This document shows, one piece after another, positions 16,001 to 24,091 of a stretch of DNA of 57,576 nucleotides. The position numbers and the translations under genes are program-made. The DNA is from Clostridia bacterium (GTDB lineage: Bacteria > Bacillota > Clostridia > TANB77 > CAG-508): positions 1 to 57,576 of the forward strand of contig JAFWNC010000010.1 of the NCBI GenBank assembly GCA_017510525.1. Direction: 5' to 3'. Position 1 is the first letter of the stretch; each line of letters opens with the position of its first letter. Below the pieces are notes generated by a model. The model saw only the letters and a program-made list of their open reading frames with translations, had not been told where the DNA came from and made no database searches.

Positions 16001-16399
16001 AAAGAAATGCATATGGTACCATCAAGTATAATAAACACAAATATAGAGATATCTCCAATTGAATATTGTGCAAATGCAATATGTAAATTGATTCATCAAA
16101 ATAGAATAAATGGAAATTTTCATATTATGAATGATAATTTAATCCAATTAAAAGATGTAATAACATATTTGAATTTATATAATTCTAATATAAAAGTAGT
16201 TCCTGAAGGCGTTTTTATGAGATCTTTTAGTAACAGTAATAGTAAATTAAAAATGAGAAATATGATTTGTATTTCTAACGGAAAATACCAAATTGAAGCT
16301 AATCCATATGTAAAAAATGATATAACAAGGTTATTACTAGAAGAAAGTGGATTTAAATGGCCTAAAATTGAAAGAGATTATTTTGGTATATTTAAATAA
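13049..16399 (+). CDS. NRPS-like A-T-R enzyme (carboxylic acid/aminoacyl reductase) with a truncated condensation domain
   Basis: A protein of 1116 residues from the ATG at 13049, which follows CAAGGAGG at 13033; a longer frame is open upstream but overlaps the dehydrogenase. Residues 1-160 resemble the second half of a condensation domain and lack HHxxxDG. The adenylation domain spans about 165-660: TSGTTGKPKG (A3), NLYGPTETTVWS (A5), YNTGDTAY (A7), NGVRIELTEIEN (A8) and NKIDKKALP (A10). A carrier domain follows with its phosphopantetheine Ser in GIFDSLDL. The C-terminal thioester reductase starts LLTGATGFLGIHILENLL and has the catalytic Y-x3-K in QYIESKF. It should activate an acid or amino acid, tether it and release an aldehyde, probably passed to the preceding dehydrogenase. 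Confidence 0.85.
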   Translation: MYVLKLDKEYSNIELGMTFYTYILHTRVDINLEDIYFLYQDNNELFQIELNCIQNNSFREIMNNAKIIKLEDKNIIRNSNNFICIYSENEEFEKELYNDVQIMITKKENIYFFDLKNKFSYNQKNNFEKFFIRLADKIKSDLDCKLEDISILEDAEKKEMINTYNTKSDYDANKTILDYFKAFLASKPNKECVTFKGVDYSYIDIDLESNYIANELIKLGIQPKQGVVIFMERSQHIISTILAIMKCSCYYIPVDISTPVDRLVTICEDSSPFAIITNNDTNDLVINKKIQNIKIFNVDDIDENNSEKFKDIETLYTPNKDDYCYMIYTSGTTGKPKGVAINNKNIGNFVKDNVIARSVNSIDDSAIMASNKIGFDAFIGDSLLPLAIGMRIVIASAEDLNNSSCFVQTIEESRVNVIQTTPTRLNLSILEKEPEVLKNFEVIACGGEPLLPVIINKIKLYSHAKIINLYGPTETTVWSTSACITEGDKGIGKPSSNQNCYILNRYMKIIPKYETGILYISGDGLGKYCFDELNQKIKYIHWNEINDTVYNTGDTAYIDSDDYIIFGTRADTQVKINGVRIELTEIENVALELKEIKECAAIAKDVPNLGKRLIMYYTENKPIGETEIRKYLKSKLPETYVPSFIIKFTKMPLTSSNKIDKKALPLPKITEENEKIVLPTTSIEKAIYNAFKKAKPEINIGISTNYEGIFDSLDLTCIYSELSDLGYNISLELLAHSNTIEEITKKLQNNNNNKTIDINKYPKYSFNNYSDVLDYKNILLTGATGFLGIHILENLLKNTSSNIICLVHNNKNIESIYNSYHMETPYDRNRITVIQGSLEKENFGLNYKDGKIIKDADTIINCAAYVNYFGNKSMFENSNILAVRNLADFAIKHNIILNHVSTLSVLGTTASEPINEFNLFFGQNIHYNQYIESKFMGELELQAASKRGLKYRNFRIGRLAWRIKDNQFQLNADSNEFYSSLLLFKEMHMVPSSIINTNIEISPIEYCANAICKLIHQNRINGNFHIMNDNLIQLKDVITYLNLYNSNIKVVPEGVFMRSFSNSNSKLKMRNMICISNGKYQIEANPYVKNDITRLLLEESGFKWPKIERDYFGIFK

Positions 16400-16402
16400 A
16401 AT

Positions 16403-16436
16403 AAAGCTTACTCATTTATTTGAGTAAGCTTTGTTT
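16403..16436. terminator. Terminator between convergent genes
   Basis: Arms AAAGCTTACTCA and TGAGTAAGCTTT. It follows the NRPS-like gene by three bases and covers the stop codon of the convergent phosphodiesterase gene. Confidence 0.8.
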
Positions 16437-17615
16437 TGTATTAATAACTATAAATGGACTCATAATTTCGTCTTTTGAAAAACCTGAATGATTTCCCTTT
16501 AAATTATTTAATTCTTCATCTTCTTCGATACTATTTATAAAATAAGCACCTTTTTTACAAAAACTAAAATATTCACCTAAATTGTTTTTTATATAAGAAC
16601 CTATTTCTTCTTTACCAAAAACATTATTCTCATATATTTCTTCAATTTTAAATAAGAACATTTTATCTTTATAGTCTTTATTGAATTCTTGTTCAAATTC
16701 ATTTCTATATTCACTTTTAACATAATATGTAGCTGTTCCTGCATCTATACCAGGAGTAGCATAAAAATATTTAGAATACTTGTCAAAATTCATTCTTATA
16801 GATTCAGAAACGTCAATCTGACCATGATCAGCGGTTAAAATAATTTCTAAGTCAGATGTATTTTTACATATTTTTTCCAGTTCATCTTCTATAATATTAA
16901 TTATATTAGACACTTCAGAACTATATACACCATATTTATGTTCATTACTATCTATTTGAGGTAAATACATATATGTATAAGTAAAATCTTCGTTTTTTTC
17001 AAGTATTTGTTTTTTATATTGGTGAAAGGCATCGTGGATATCAAGATAAGGTATTCTATTATTAGATTCTAAAATAAAAGATGAAAAGGTACTATCAACT
17101 ATATAATCTGGAAATAAAGCATATGATTTTCTGCTTAACGAATTTAAAACTGATTTTGATTGATATATTTCGTCTTCTGAAATATTAAACTCTTTTAAGC
17201 TTTTTCCAGTAAGACGCTCTGAAAATAAAACAGGGAGATAATCAATTTTTAATTTCTTGTTATGTGACAACCAACCAATCAAACCATGAGTACATGGGTA
17301 TTCTCCAGTGACAATTGAAGGAATGGCACAGCCAGTAGTAGATGGATTAACTGTTTGTAAATCCATAATCTTGTTTTTCTTTAAGATAGAATGATCATTA
17401 AGATTATCAATCAAGTTACTTCCCATTCCATCAGATAAAATAAATAAAATATGTTTTGGAACATCTAATATCTTTTTAATCTCTTTTGTAGCAGGAGACT
17501 CAGGAAAGTTTTTACCGCATAAATTATAGACAGCCCTGACAGCATCAACGATTGTAGGTTTTGTGAAATCTGTAAGATATAGGTCATTTTCTTTTAAAGT
17601 GTCAATAAAATTCAT
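16416..17615 (-). CDS. Type I phosphodiesterase/nucleotide pyrophosphatase family protein
   Basis: A 399-residue member of the alkaline phosphatase superfamily. The first metal site is in LFILSDGMGSNLID (about residues 54-67). The nucleophile Thr is in NPSTTGCAIPSIVTGEYP (about 89-106). Later metal ligands are in QIDSNEHKYG (about 215-224), LTADHGQID (about 257-265) and KGNHSGFS (about 378-385). It would hydrolyse a phosphodiester or phosphomonoester. There is no signal peptide, so it is probably cytoplasmic, unlike many relatives. The start ATG at 17615 has an AAAGGAGG site. It is convergent with the NRPS-like gene and ends inside the shared terminator. A role in the product pathway is possible but not shown. 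Confidence 0.85.
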   Translation of the reverse strand: MNFIDTLKENDLYLTDFTKPTIVDAVRAVYNLCGKNFPESPATKEIKKILDVPKHILFILSDGMGSNLIDNLNDHSILKKNKIMDLQTVNPSTTGCAIPSIVTGEYPCTHGLIGWLSHNKKLKIDYLPVLFSERLTGKSLKEFNISEDEIYQSKSVLNSLSRKSYALFPDYIVDSTFSSFILESNNRIPYLDIHDAFHQYKKQILEKNEDFTYTYMYLPQIDSNEHKYGVYSSEVSNIINIIEDELEKICKNTSDLEIILTADHGQIDVSESIRMNFDKYSKYFYATPGIDAGTATYYVKSEYRNEFEQEFNKDYKDKMFLFKIEEIYENNVFGKEEIGSYIKNNLGEYFSFCKKGAYFINSIEEDEELNNLKGNHSGFSKDEIMSPFIVINTKQSLLK

Positions 17616-17716
17616 AATCTACCTCCTTTATTGGAAAATATTTTTGTAATTATATACCCTTTAAAACATAAAGTCAATAAAATAAATGATTAGAAAACAA
17701 TAGTTAACATATATTG

Positions 17717-17745
17717 TTGACATATATTAAAGTTGATGATATAAT
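17717..17745 (+). promoter_or_regulatory. Consensus promoter of tyrS with overlapping direct repeats
   Basis: TTGACA at 17717-17722, exactly 17 bp, TATAAT at 17740-17745. The -35 box is flanked by direct repeats of ACATATATT 13 bp apart (about 17707 and 17720), possibly a regulator site. No T-box leader is present before this synthetase gene. Confidence 0.85.
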
Positions 17746-17798
17746 ACATACGTATCAATGTACAATTAAATCAATTACTACAAATGGAGGTTGATGCT

Positions 17799-19019
17799 AT
17801 GAAGAACAACTTAAAACAAAAAAATGAAAAGCTTCTCAATGATATTGCCCGGTTAGTCGACGAAGTGGTGTCATTAGAGGAACTGAAAGGATTACTTGAC
17901 AGCGGTAAAAAGCTAACAATTAAGTATGGTGTAGATTGTACAGCACCTTTTTTACATTTAGGTCATGCTGTAAATCTTTGGGTTATGAGGAGATTCCAGG
18001 AAGATGGCCACAAAGTCATATTTTTAATTGGAAATTTTACCAGCAAAATAGGCGATCCTACGGGTAGAAGTCAGGCAAGAAAAATGCTTACTGACGAAGA
18101 AATAGAACATGCTGCAGAAGAATTCATAAAACAGGTCGGATCAGTTCTTATTACTGATAATGAGGATGTTTTTGAAATCCGCAGAAATGCTGAATGGTAT
18201 GACAAAATGCCACTCAAGGATTTTATCGGATTATGTTCTACTACTACCCATGCAAAGTTAATATCTAGGGACATGTTTCAGAAAAGAATTGCTAACAAAG
18301 AAGAAATTCACATGAATGAGCTGTTATATCCGGTACTTCAGGGATATGATTCCGTTATGTTAGATTCTGATTTGACGGTGGTAGGTTCAGACCAGCTCTT
18401 CAACGAGATGATGGGCAGATTCTTCCAGGAACGTTTCGAACAAAACAAACAAGTAATAATGACAACTAAAATCACGAAGGGTTTGTGGGGAGAAGAAAAA
18501 CAAAGCAAAAGCATAGGCAATTTTGTTGCTTTAACAGACACAAGTAAAGATAAGTTTGGTAAAATTATGCAGCTCGCAGATGATCGTATTGTTGAATGGA
18601 TGAAAGTATACACTGACATCAGCCTTGAAATAATTGATGAAATCGATTCAAAGCTTAAAAACGATTCAATCAATCCTAGAGACGCAAAAATGCAGCTGGC
18701 ACATGCTATTGTTACAAGGTACCATGGAGAAGAGATAGCCAACAAAGAGCAGTCTGATTTTATCGCTACTTTTTCAAAAAAGGAATTTCCTGATGATGCA
18801 AAAGTTATTGAAGTTGATAAAGATAGTATAAATATACTTGATTTGCTTTCAATCTGCTGTATATCAATGTCAAAGAGCGATATGAGAAGAATGGTTGTTC
18901 AGAATGCGGTATCTTTTAATGGAAGTAAGGTTAACGACATATACGCAGATTTATTACTTGATAGTGATAATCAGTTAAAAGTCGGAAAAAGACTTTTCTT
19001 CAAAGTAATTAAAAGATGA
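17799..19019 (+). CDS. tyrS: Tyrosyl-tRNA synthetase
   Basis: A 406-residue class I synthetase from the ATG at 17799, which has GGAGG eight bases upstream; the earlier ATG at 17784 overlaps that site. The HIGH motif appears as FLHLGHAVNL (about residues 45-54). NFTSKIGDPTGRS and VGSDQLFNEM are typical of TyrRS, and the KMSKS loop is changed to KQSKS. A C-terminal S4 RNA-binding domain is present (residues about 340-406). It belongs to the TyrZ-like branch. Its codon use is richer in C and G than the surrounding genes, including an in-frame CGG, which suggests acquisition. It has a perfect promoter and no T-box, unusual for a Firmicutes housekeeping TyrRS, so it may be an extra copy. Confidence 0.9.
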   Translation: MKNNLKQKNEKLLNDIARLVDEVVSLEELKGLLDSGKKLTIKYGVDCTAPFLHLGHAVNLWVMRRFQEDGHKVIFLIGNFTSKIGDPTGRSQARKMLTDEEIEHAAEEFIKQVGSVLITDNEDVFEIRRNAEWYDKMPLKDFIGLCSTTTHAKLISRDMFQKRIANKEEIHMNELLYPVLQGYDSVMLDSDLTVVGSDQLFNEMMGRFFQERFEQNKQVIMTTKITKGLWGEEKQSKSIGNFVALTDTSKDKFGKIMQLADDRIVEWMKVYTDISLEIIDEIDSKLKNDSINPRDAKMQLAHAIVTRYHGEEIANKEQSDFIATFSKKEFPDDAKVIEVDKDSINILDLLSICCISMSKSDMRRMVVQNAVSFNGSKVNDIYADLLLDSDNQLKVGKRLFFKVIKR

Positions 19020-19028
19020 TACAAAAGA

Positions 19029-19064
19029 ATGGAGTCAGATTAAAAATCTGACCCCATTTCTTTA
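19029..19064 (+). terminator. Intrinsic terminator
   Basis: Arms GGAGTCAGATT and AATCTGACCCC followed by a T-rich tail, after tyrS. The downstream synthetase-like gene starts 31 bp later and may still be reached by read-through. Confidence 0.75.
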
Positions 19065-19094
19065 TTTAAACAAATGAAAGAGGAGTGAAATACT

Positions 19095-20102
19095 ATGAAT
19101 TTTTTTGATCGGGATTATTATAATAAAACTGTAAAAAACAATAACTATGAATTTTGTTCAGATTTGAAAAAACCAATTCCAGGTTTATCATTAGAGGAAA
19201 TGTCTAAATGGTTATGTGTTTATAATCTTTCAGAAGACATTGTAAAAAATATTATACCCGAAGAAACATTGATTACTACAGGTGTTGGAGCTAATAAAGA
19301 ACCACATATAGGTACAGTTTCTCAACTTTGTAGAATATTATATTTGCAAAGTAAAGGTTATAATGTTCAAATTGTACTTGGGGATTTAGACTGCTACAAT
19401 GCAAGAGGAACAAATATGAAACAAACAAAAGAAATCGTTGATAAGTATAACGCTTTCATTGAAAAATTGGGTTTTGATTCTACCAAAGGTATAATCAGAA
19501 ATCAATTCGACCATGAGGAAGTAATGAAGACGGCATTTCTTATTTCATCCAAAGTAACTGATAGTGACTTTATTGATGTCAAAGAAGATTTGTATACTTA
19601 TTACCAGAAAAAAGGAATACATAATGGTATAGATTTTTCACTGAAAATGTCAATACTACTTATGTTTGCAGATTTCATCCACAATGGATTAACAAATCAG
19701 TATAAACATGTTATTGTTTTATCTGGTTTAGATGAACATCCATATGTTCCAAAAGCGGATGAAATCGCCAGGAGATTAAATATTGACATGAAAATAAGTG
19801 GAATGTTTTCAAAGTTAATATGTGGTTTTAATAACCAACCTAAAATGAGTAAGAGTTTACCTAATTCATCTATTTGGGTAACTATGTCTTTAGAAGAAAT
19901 TAGAGATATACTTTTGAATGACGATATTGACTATGACAATCCTGAAGATTCCATTGCTTTTCAGCTTATGAATTCAACATTCTTTTATTCAACAGTAGAG
20001 CTTAATCAGATCTATTACAATTGCTTGAATAAAAATGAAGAATGGATTGCTGATAAAGAGGATTTTTCAAAGAAATTATATTCATTATGTGAAAAATGGT
20101 AA
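19095..20102 (+). CDS. Class I aminoacyl-tRNA synthetase-like protein (Trp/Tyr group)
   Basis: A 335-residue stand-alone class Ic synthetase-like protein. It has a HIGH-type motif in NKEPHIGTVSQL (about residues 71-82) and an intact KMSKS in QPKMSKSLP (about 252-260). SGLDEHPYVPKADEIARRL (about 215-233) corresponds to the amino-acid and ATP-contacting segment of tryptophanyl-tRNA synthetases. The length suits TrpRS, but the overall sequence is divergent and looks more archaeal-like. It follows tyrS, with a terminator between them, and has its own AGAGGAG site. It may be a second TrpRS, a resistance variant or an enzyme repurposed for amino acid activation. It contains an in-frame CGG (residue 6). 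Confidence 0.75.
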   Translation: MNFFDRDYYNKTVKNNNYEFCSDLKKPIPGLSLEEMSKWLCVYNLSEDIVKNIIPEETLITTGVGANKEPHIGTVSQLCRILYLQSKGYNVQIVLGDLDCYNARGTNMKQTKEIVDKYNAFIEKLGFDSTKGIIRNQFDHEEVMKTAFLISSKVTDSDFIDVKEDLYTYYQKKGIHNGIDFSLKMSILLMFADFIHNGLTNQYKHVIVLSGLDEHPYVPKADEIARRLNIDMKISGMFSKLICGFNNQPKMSKSLPNSSIWVTMSLEEIRDILLNDDIDYDNPEDSIAFQLMNSTFFYSTVELNQIYYNCLNKNEEWIADKEDFSKKLYSLCEKW

Positions 20103-20106
20103 AACA

Positions 20107-20147
20107 AAAAAAGCAGAAAACACATTTGTGATTTTCTGCTTTTTTAA
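20107..20147 (+). terminator. Intrinsic terminator
   Basis: Stem of AAAGCAGAAAA with TTTTCTGCTTT and a T6 tail after the synthetase-like gene. Confidence 0.9.
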
Positions 20148-20232
20148 ATACATTATTAAGCCTATAAAATATATCACAATATTCTAGTTAAATCATACTA
20201 TATAATATACGAAAAATAGGAGGCAGAATAGG

Positions 20233-20997
20233 TTGGAAAATTTATTATATAGTATAGGAGGAATATTAATACCTTTTATCGGAACAACGCTTGGCAGTAG
20301 TTTCGTTTTTTTTATGAGAAAAAACATAAACGAAAAGTTTCAAAAGATGTTGGTTGGATTTGCTTCAGGAGTAATGATTGCGGCTTCTGTTTGGTCGCTA
20401 ATTATTCCATCAATTGAATTGACACAAGATAAAGAAATTTTTTCGTGGATTCCTGCATCAATAGGGATGTTTTTAGGAGTTTTGTTTTTAATTCTAATAA
20501 ATAGAGTTACAGATAAACTTGAAAAAGATGATACTGATAAAAGTTTTAATATGTTGATGTTTTCAGTTACCCTACATAACATTCCAGAGGGGATGGCTGT
20601 AGGTGTTTGTTTTGTCGGATTTTTGTCAGGGAGTGCTGGAATTACTTTATTAGAGGCTATGGTTTTAGCAATTGGAATAGCTGTTCAAAATATTCCTGAG
20701 GGTGCAATCATTTCTATGCCTATGAAAATGAAGGGCGAAAGCAGAAAAAAGAGTTTCTTTTATGGAGTTTTATCTGGTGTTGTTGAGCCAATTTCAGCAT
20801 TAACTACTATTGTTTTAATAAATTTTATAAATCCGATTTTACCTTATTTATTGTCATTTGCAGCTGGTGCTATGGTGTATGTTGTTGTTGAAGAATTAGT
20901 TCCAGAGATGCAGAGCGGCAATAAATCTAAGCTTGGAGTTATTGGAGTTGCTTTTGGTTTTATAATTATGATGGCTTTAGATGTTACTCTTGGATAA
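20233..20997 (+). CDS. ZIP family metal transporter
   Basis: A 254-residue membrane protein with about eight hydrophobic segments. The metal-binding ZIP signature is present in helix 4, VTLHNIPEGMAVGV (about residues 114-127), and in helix 5, AIGIAVQNIPEGAIIS (about 147-162). The cytoplasmic loop between helices 3 and 4 carries KLEKDDTDKS. It imports zinc or a related divalent metal. The start is TTG at 20233, chosen because AGGAGG lies about ten bases before it. A TATAAT at 20201-20206 is a likely -10 box. It is monocistronic. Confidence 0.9.
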   Translation: MENLLYSIGGILIPFIGTTLGSSFVFFMRKNINEKFQKMLVGFASGVMIAASVWSLIIPSIELTQDKEIFSWIPASIGMFLGVLFLILINRVTDKLEKDDTDKSFNMLMFSVTLHNIPEGMAVGVCFVGFLSGSAGITLLEAMVLAIGIAVQNIPEGAIISMPMKMKGESRKKSFFYGVLSGVVEPISALTTIVLINFINPILPYLLSFAAGAMVYVVVEELVPEMQSGNKSKLGVIGVAFGFIIMMALDVTLG

Positions 20998-21082
20998 AAA
21001 TATCAAATTATGTTGAAAAATGTTTTTTTATGTGCTATTATATATCTGTATTTAGAATCCAAATAAGAAAGGAGCTAAAATT

Positions 21083-21253
21083 ATGGCATATAAAATTACA
21101 GAAAAATGTTTAGAATGTGGAAAGTGCATGTCTGAATGCCCTATGGGAGCTATTTCAAATGAATCTGGAAAATATGTAATTAATCCTGATGTTTGCATTA
21201 GTTGTGGAGTTTGTTTCGGAACATGTGAAAATGAAGCAATTGTAGAAGAATAA
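21083..21253 (+). CDS. 2[4Fe-4S] ferredoxin
   Basis: A 56-residue clostridial-type ferredoxin, too short for many ORF callers. The two clusters are ligated by CLECGKCMSECP (residues 9-20) and CISCGVCFGTCE (residues 36-47). In the second motif the usual Pro after the last Cys is Glu. It carries low-potential electrons, for example to or from the hydrogenase encoded at 50916-55062. The ATG at 21083 follows AAAGGAG. It is flanked by the ZIP gene and has its own terminator. Confidence 0.9.
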   Translation: MAYKITEKCLECGKCMSECPMGAISNESGKYVINPDVCISCGVCFGTCENEAIVEE

Positions 21254-21265
21254 TAATTTTAAATA

Positions 21266-21299
21266 AAAAATAGAGATAAGTTTTATCTCTATTTTTTTT
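21266..21299 (+). terminator. Intrinsic terminator
   Basis: AATAGAGATAA pairs with TTATCTCTATT, followed by T8, after the ferredoxin gene. Confidence 0.9.
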
Positions 21300-21337
21300 C
21301 CAAAAAGGGTTTCTAAAATATATAAGGGAGTAGGTTT

Positions 21338-22228
21338 ATGGATTTTAAGGAAGAATTAAAAAAATATCAATTACTTGTTAATCAAGAACTAGAAAAATAC
21401 GCTAGAGATAAAAAATGTTATGAAAAGGTTTTAAATGATGCTGCTGAATATAGCTTGATGGCTGGTGGTAAAAGACTTAGAGCTATTTTAGTAATTGATA
21501 CATATAAATTATTTAGAGATGATTATGAAAAGTGTTTACCATTTTCAATGGCTTTAGAAATGATACACAATTTTTCTTTAATACATGATGATTTACCTGA
21601 AATTGATAATGATGATTTTAGACATGGAAAACCAACAAATCATAAACAATTTAATCATGCTACAGCTCTACTTGCTGGTGATAGTTTATTTAATTATGGA
21701 TATATAACTTTAAGTGAAGATATGGCTAATGAGAAAAACGAGGCGGATTTAAAAAATAAAATAAGAGCATTTAATGAATTTACTCATGCGGTTGATAGGA
21801 TGATAGCTGGAGAGTATCTAGATACTGAAGTTGAAGGAAAAGATATTGATATTGATTTATTAAAATATATTCATATTAATAAAACAGGTGCATTATTAAA
21901 ATTAAGTGTTAGAATGGGAGCAATTCTTGCTGGAGCTTCAGATGAAGAGATAGAAAATCTTTCTAAATATGCAGATAGAATAGGTTTAGCTTTTCAGATT
22001 AAAGATGATATCTTATCTGAGGAGGGAAATCCTGAAATAACTGGAAAACCAGTAGGAAATGATAAAGAACATGATAAATGTACTTATGTATCTTATTATG
22101 GATTAGAAAAAGCTAAATCTGAATTAGATAAAATAATAGATGAAGCTATTCAATATTTAGAACCATATGGAAATAAAGCAGAGTTCTTAAGAGGATTGAC
22201 TTACTATATAAAAAATAGAAATAAATAA
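21338..22228 (+). CDS. ispA: Polyprenyl (farnesyl/geranylgeranyl) diphosphate synthase
   Basis: A 296-residue trans-prenyltransferase. The first aspartate-rich motif is LIHDDLPEIDNDDFRHG (about residues 82-98), where DDLPEID is the usual short-chain form with two residues between the Asp pairs. GGKRLRAILV (about 43-52) binds the diphosphate of IPP. The second motif is QIKDDILSEEGN (about 223-234), in which the last Asp of DDxxD is Ser. GKPVGND follows. It would make farnesyl or geranylgeranyl diphosphate from IPP and DMAPP. No other isoprenoid genes are nearby. The ribosome site is AAGGGAG. Confidence 0.9.
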   Translation: MDFKEELKKYQLLVNQELEKYARDKKCYEKVLNDAAEYSLMAGGKRLRAILVIDTYKLFRDDYEKCLPFSMALEMIHNFSLIHDDLPEIDNDDFRHGKPTNHKQFNHATALLAGDSLFNYGYITLSEDMANEKNEADLKNKIRAFNEFTHAVDRMIAGEYLDTEVEGKDIDIDLLKYIHINKTGALLKLSVRMGAILAGASDEEIENLSKYADRIGLAFQIKDDILSEEGNPEITGKPVGNDKEHDKCTYVSYYGLEKAKSELDKIIDEAIQYLEPYGNKAEFLRGLTYYIKNRNK

Positions 22229-22321
22229 TATAAAAAAAGTTGATTATAATTTTCTTATATGTTAGAATTAAGGTGTATAATAATACGTTCGTGTAAAAAA
22301 TTAAGAGGGGAGATTTTTAAT

Positions 22322-23965
22322 ATGAAAAGTAAAATAAAAATTATTTCATTATTCTTGGTATTTGCTCTTTTATTCAATATTTTTGCACCAACATTTAAAG
22401 TAATTGCAGCAAATCCACCTACTAATAATTACGCAATTGTTCAGATTAATGGAGCAACATCAGTGGAAAATAAAAATAATTCAAATTCAATTACTGCATC
22501 ATTTGAAAATGGAATTGTAACATTTACAGGAACAGGTTTATATTCAAATGGAAATTCAATTTATGTTCCAGCTGGTGGAAATGTAAGTGTTTCAGCAACA
22601 GGAAATCAAAATTATACAGGTAAACTAACAATTGGAGGAACAGATAAGGGTACTAGTGCTGAATTAAACAGTTTAGCTGCAAATAGTGTTACCATAGTTG
22701 ATGCAGAATTTACAGAAGAAGCAGCAACTTATGGGAATATAACATTTAATGTAACTTTTACTAATACCGAAGGAGAAGTATCAATCAATAATGGAGCTGG
22801 ACGTACTACTGAAGGACCTTCATATAATGGAACTTTACAAGGTGTTGGTTATACAGATTCATCTAAAACTAACAAAATAATAATTAGTACAAGCTTTGGA
22901 TTTCATGTAGCATCATCAATTGAAATAAATGGAGTTCAAAAAGACGTAAATAACGCAGAAATAAATGAATATGATGTTGCAGGTGCTGATACTTATACTA
23001 TTAAAGTAGTTGGTGATACAACTTCAACAACTAGAAAAACTGTTATTTGGGCTAACACAGATGATATAGCTGGTCATGATGGATATATGGATGACATGGT
23101 TTTAAGTAATGGATCTGCTAAAGCAATAGCTGTTTATGACGCAAATGGTAATAAGCTTGATTCAACAGTTTATACAAATGGAGAGTCAGATCAATATGGT
23201 TTAAAAGATGGTTTAGGATGGATTACTGCAAAAGAAGGAGAAACTGTAGTATTTGAATTTGTTCCTAAATATGGATATCAATTAACAAGTGTAAAAGCAA
23301 ATGGTGTTCCTTTAGCACCACAAGATACAACAAATCAATATTCATTCGTAATGGGTAATGCAAATATCCATTTCTCAGCTGAATTTACTGCTACAGAGGA
23401 TGTTGTAAAAGCTGAAAGTGAGAAAGTATCAAGCGGAACAATAGATTTAGGAAATTCACTTGAGGGTGGTTCTGTTCAATTAACAGTAAAAGATGTTGAG
23501 CTTTCTTCTGATAAAATAAAAGGATTTGAAGATGCAGCAGGACAATATAAAATAGCTAATTATTTAGATATTGATTTATATAATGTTTTCTATAAAGGAA
23601 AAACAGATGGTGAAGATGTTTGGTCAAATAAAATTGATGAATTACCAAATGAAGCAACAATATCTATAAAACTTGCTGATGGTGTAAATGGTGATGATAT
23701 AGTTTTAGTTCACAATATTCACGATGGTGAAGAATATGAGATTATTGAAATAGAAAGCTATGATAGAGAAACTAATACTATTACATTTAAAACAAAATCA
23801 TTCTCAAATTATGCTATAGCTTCAAAAGATTCAGTTAAGTCAACAAAAGGAAATCCATCAACTGGAGATAATATCATAATATTTGCTACTATGTTTGTAG
23901 TTTCTATAGCAGGATTATTTACAACAACAAGATTTAATAAATCTTTAAAAAGCGGAAGACATTAA
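22322..23965 (+). CDS. Secreted cell-wall-anchored surface protein (NPxTG sorting signal)
   Basis: A 547-residue protein from the ATG at 22322, which has GAGGGGAG nine bases upstream; the frame is open earlier but no site supports that start. Residues 1-33 are a signal peptide (basic MKSKIKI, hydrophobic core, cleavage near VIAA). The body is rich in Asn, Thr and Gly, fitting beta-sandwich repeats. Residues about 310-360 look like a bacterial repeat with FEFVPKYGYQLTSVKANG. The C-terminus has GNPSTGDN, a hydrophobic helix and the basic tail RFNKSLKSGRH: a sortase signal with NPSTG instead of LPxTG, the type seen in many Clostridia. The ligand is unknown. It is probably anchored to peptidoglycan outside the cell. 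Confidence 0.85.
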   Translation: MKSKIKIISLFLVFALLFNIFAPTFKVIAANPPTNNYAIVQINGATSVENKNNSNSITASFENGIVTFTGTGLYSNGNSIYVPAGGNVSVSATGNQNYTGKLTIGGTDKGTSAELNSLAANSVTIVDAEFTEEAATYGNITFNVTFTNTEGEVSINNGAGRTTEGPSYNGTLQGVGYTDSSKTNKIIISTSFGFHVASSIEINGVQKDVNNAEINEYDVAGADTYTIKVVGDTTSTTRKTVIWANTDDIAGHDGYMDDMVLSNGSAKAIAVYDANGNKLDSTVYTNGESDQYGLKDGLGWITAKEGETVVFEFVPKYGYQLTSVKANGVPLAPQDTTNQYSFVMGNANIHFSAEFTATEDVVKAESEKVSSGTIDLGNSLEGGSVQLTVKDVELSSDKIKGFEDAAGQYKIANYLDIDLYNVFYKGKTDGEDVWSNKIDELPNEATISIKLADGVNGDDIVLVHNIHDGEEYEIIEIESYDRETNTITFKTKSFSNYAIASKDSVKSTKGNPSTGDNIIIFATMFVVSIAGLFTTTRFNKSLKSGRH

Positions 23966-23980
23966 ACAAATAAATAAATG

Positions 23981-24011
23981 AAGGACGATTTTAAAAATCG
24001 TCCTTTTTTTG
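23981..24011 (+). terminator. Intrinsic terminator
   Basis: Perfect arms AAGGACGATTTT and AAAATCGTCCTT with a T7 tail. Confidence 0.9.
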
Positions 24012-24091
24012 TTTTAAAAATATAAAAATCAATTGAAATAAAAAGATTTAAGCTATATAATGGGTATCAATAAAATATAAGGAGAAATAAT

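Noticed and set aside
17640..17798. T-box leader before tyrS
   Set aside because: The gap holds a consensus promoter about 50 bp before the start. There is no room for the stems and no TGGN-like antiterminator.
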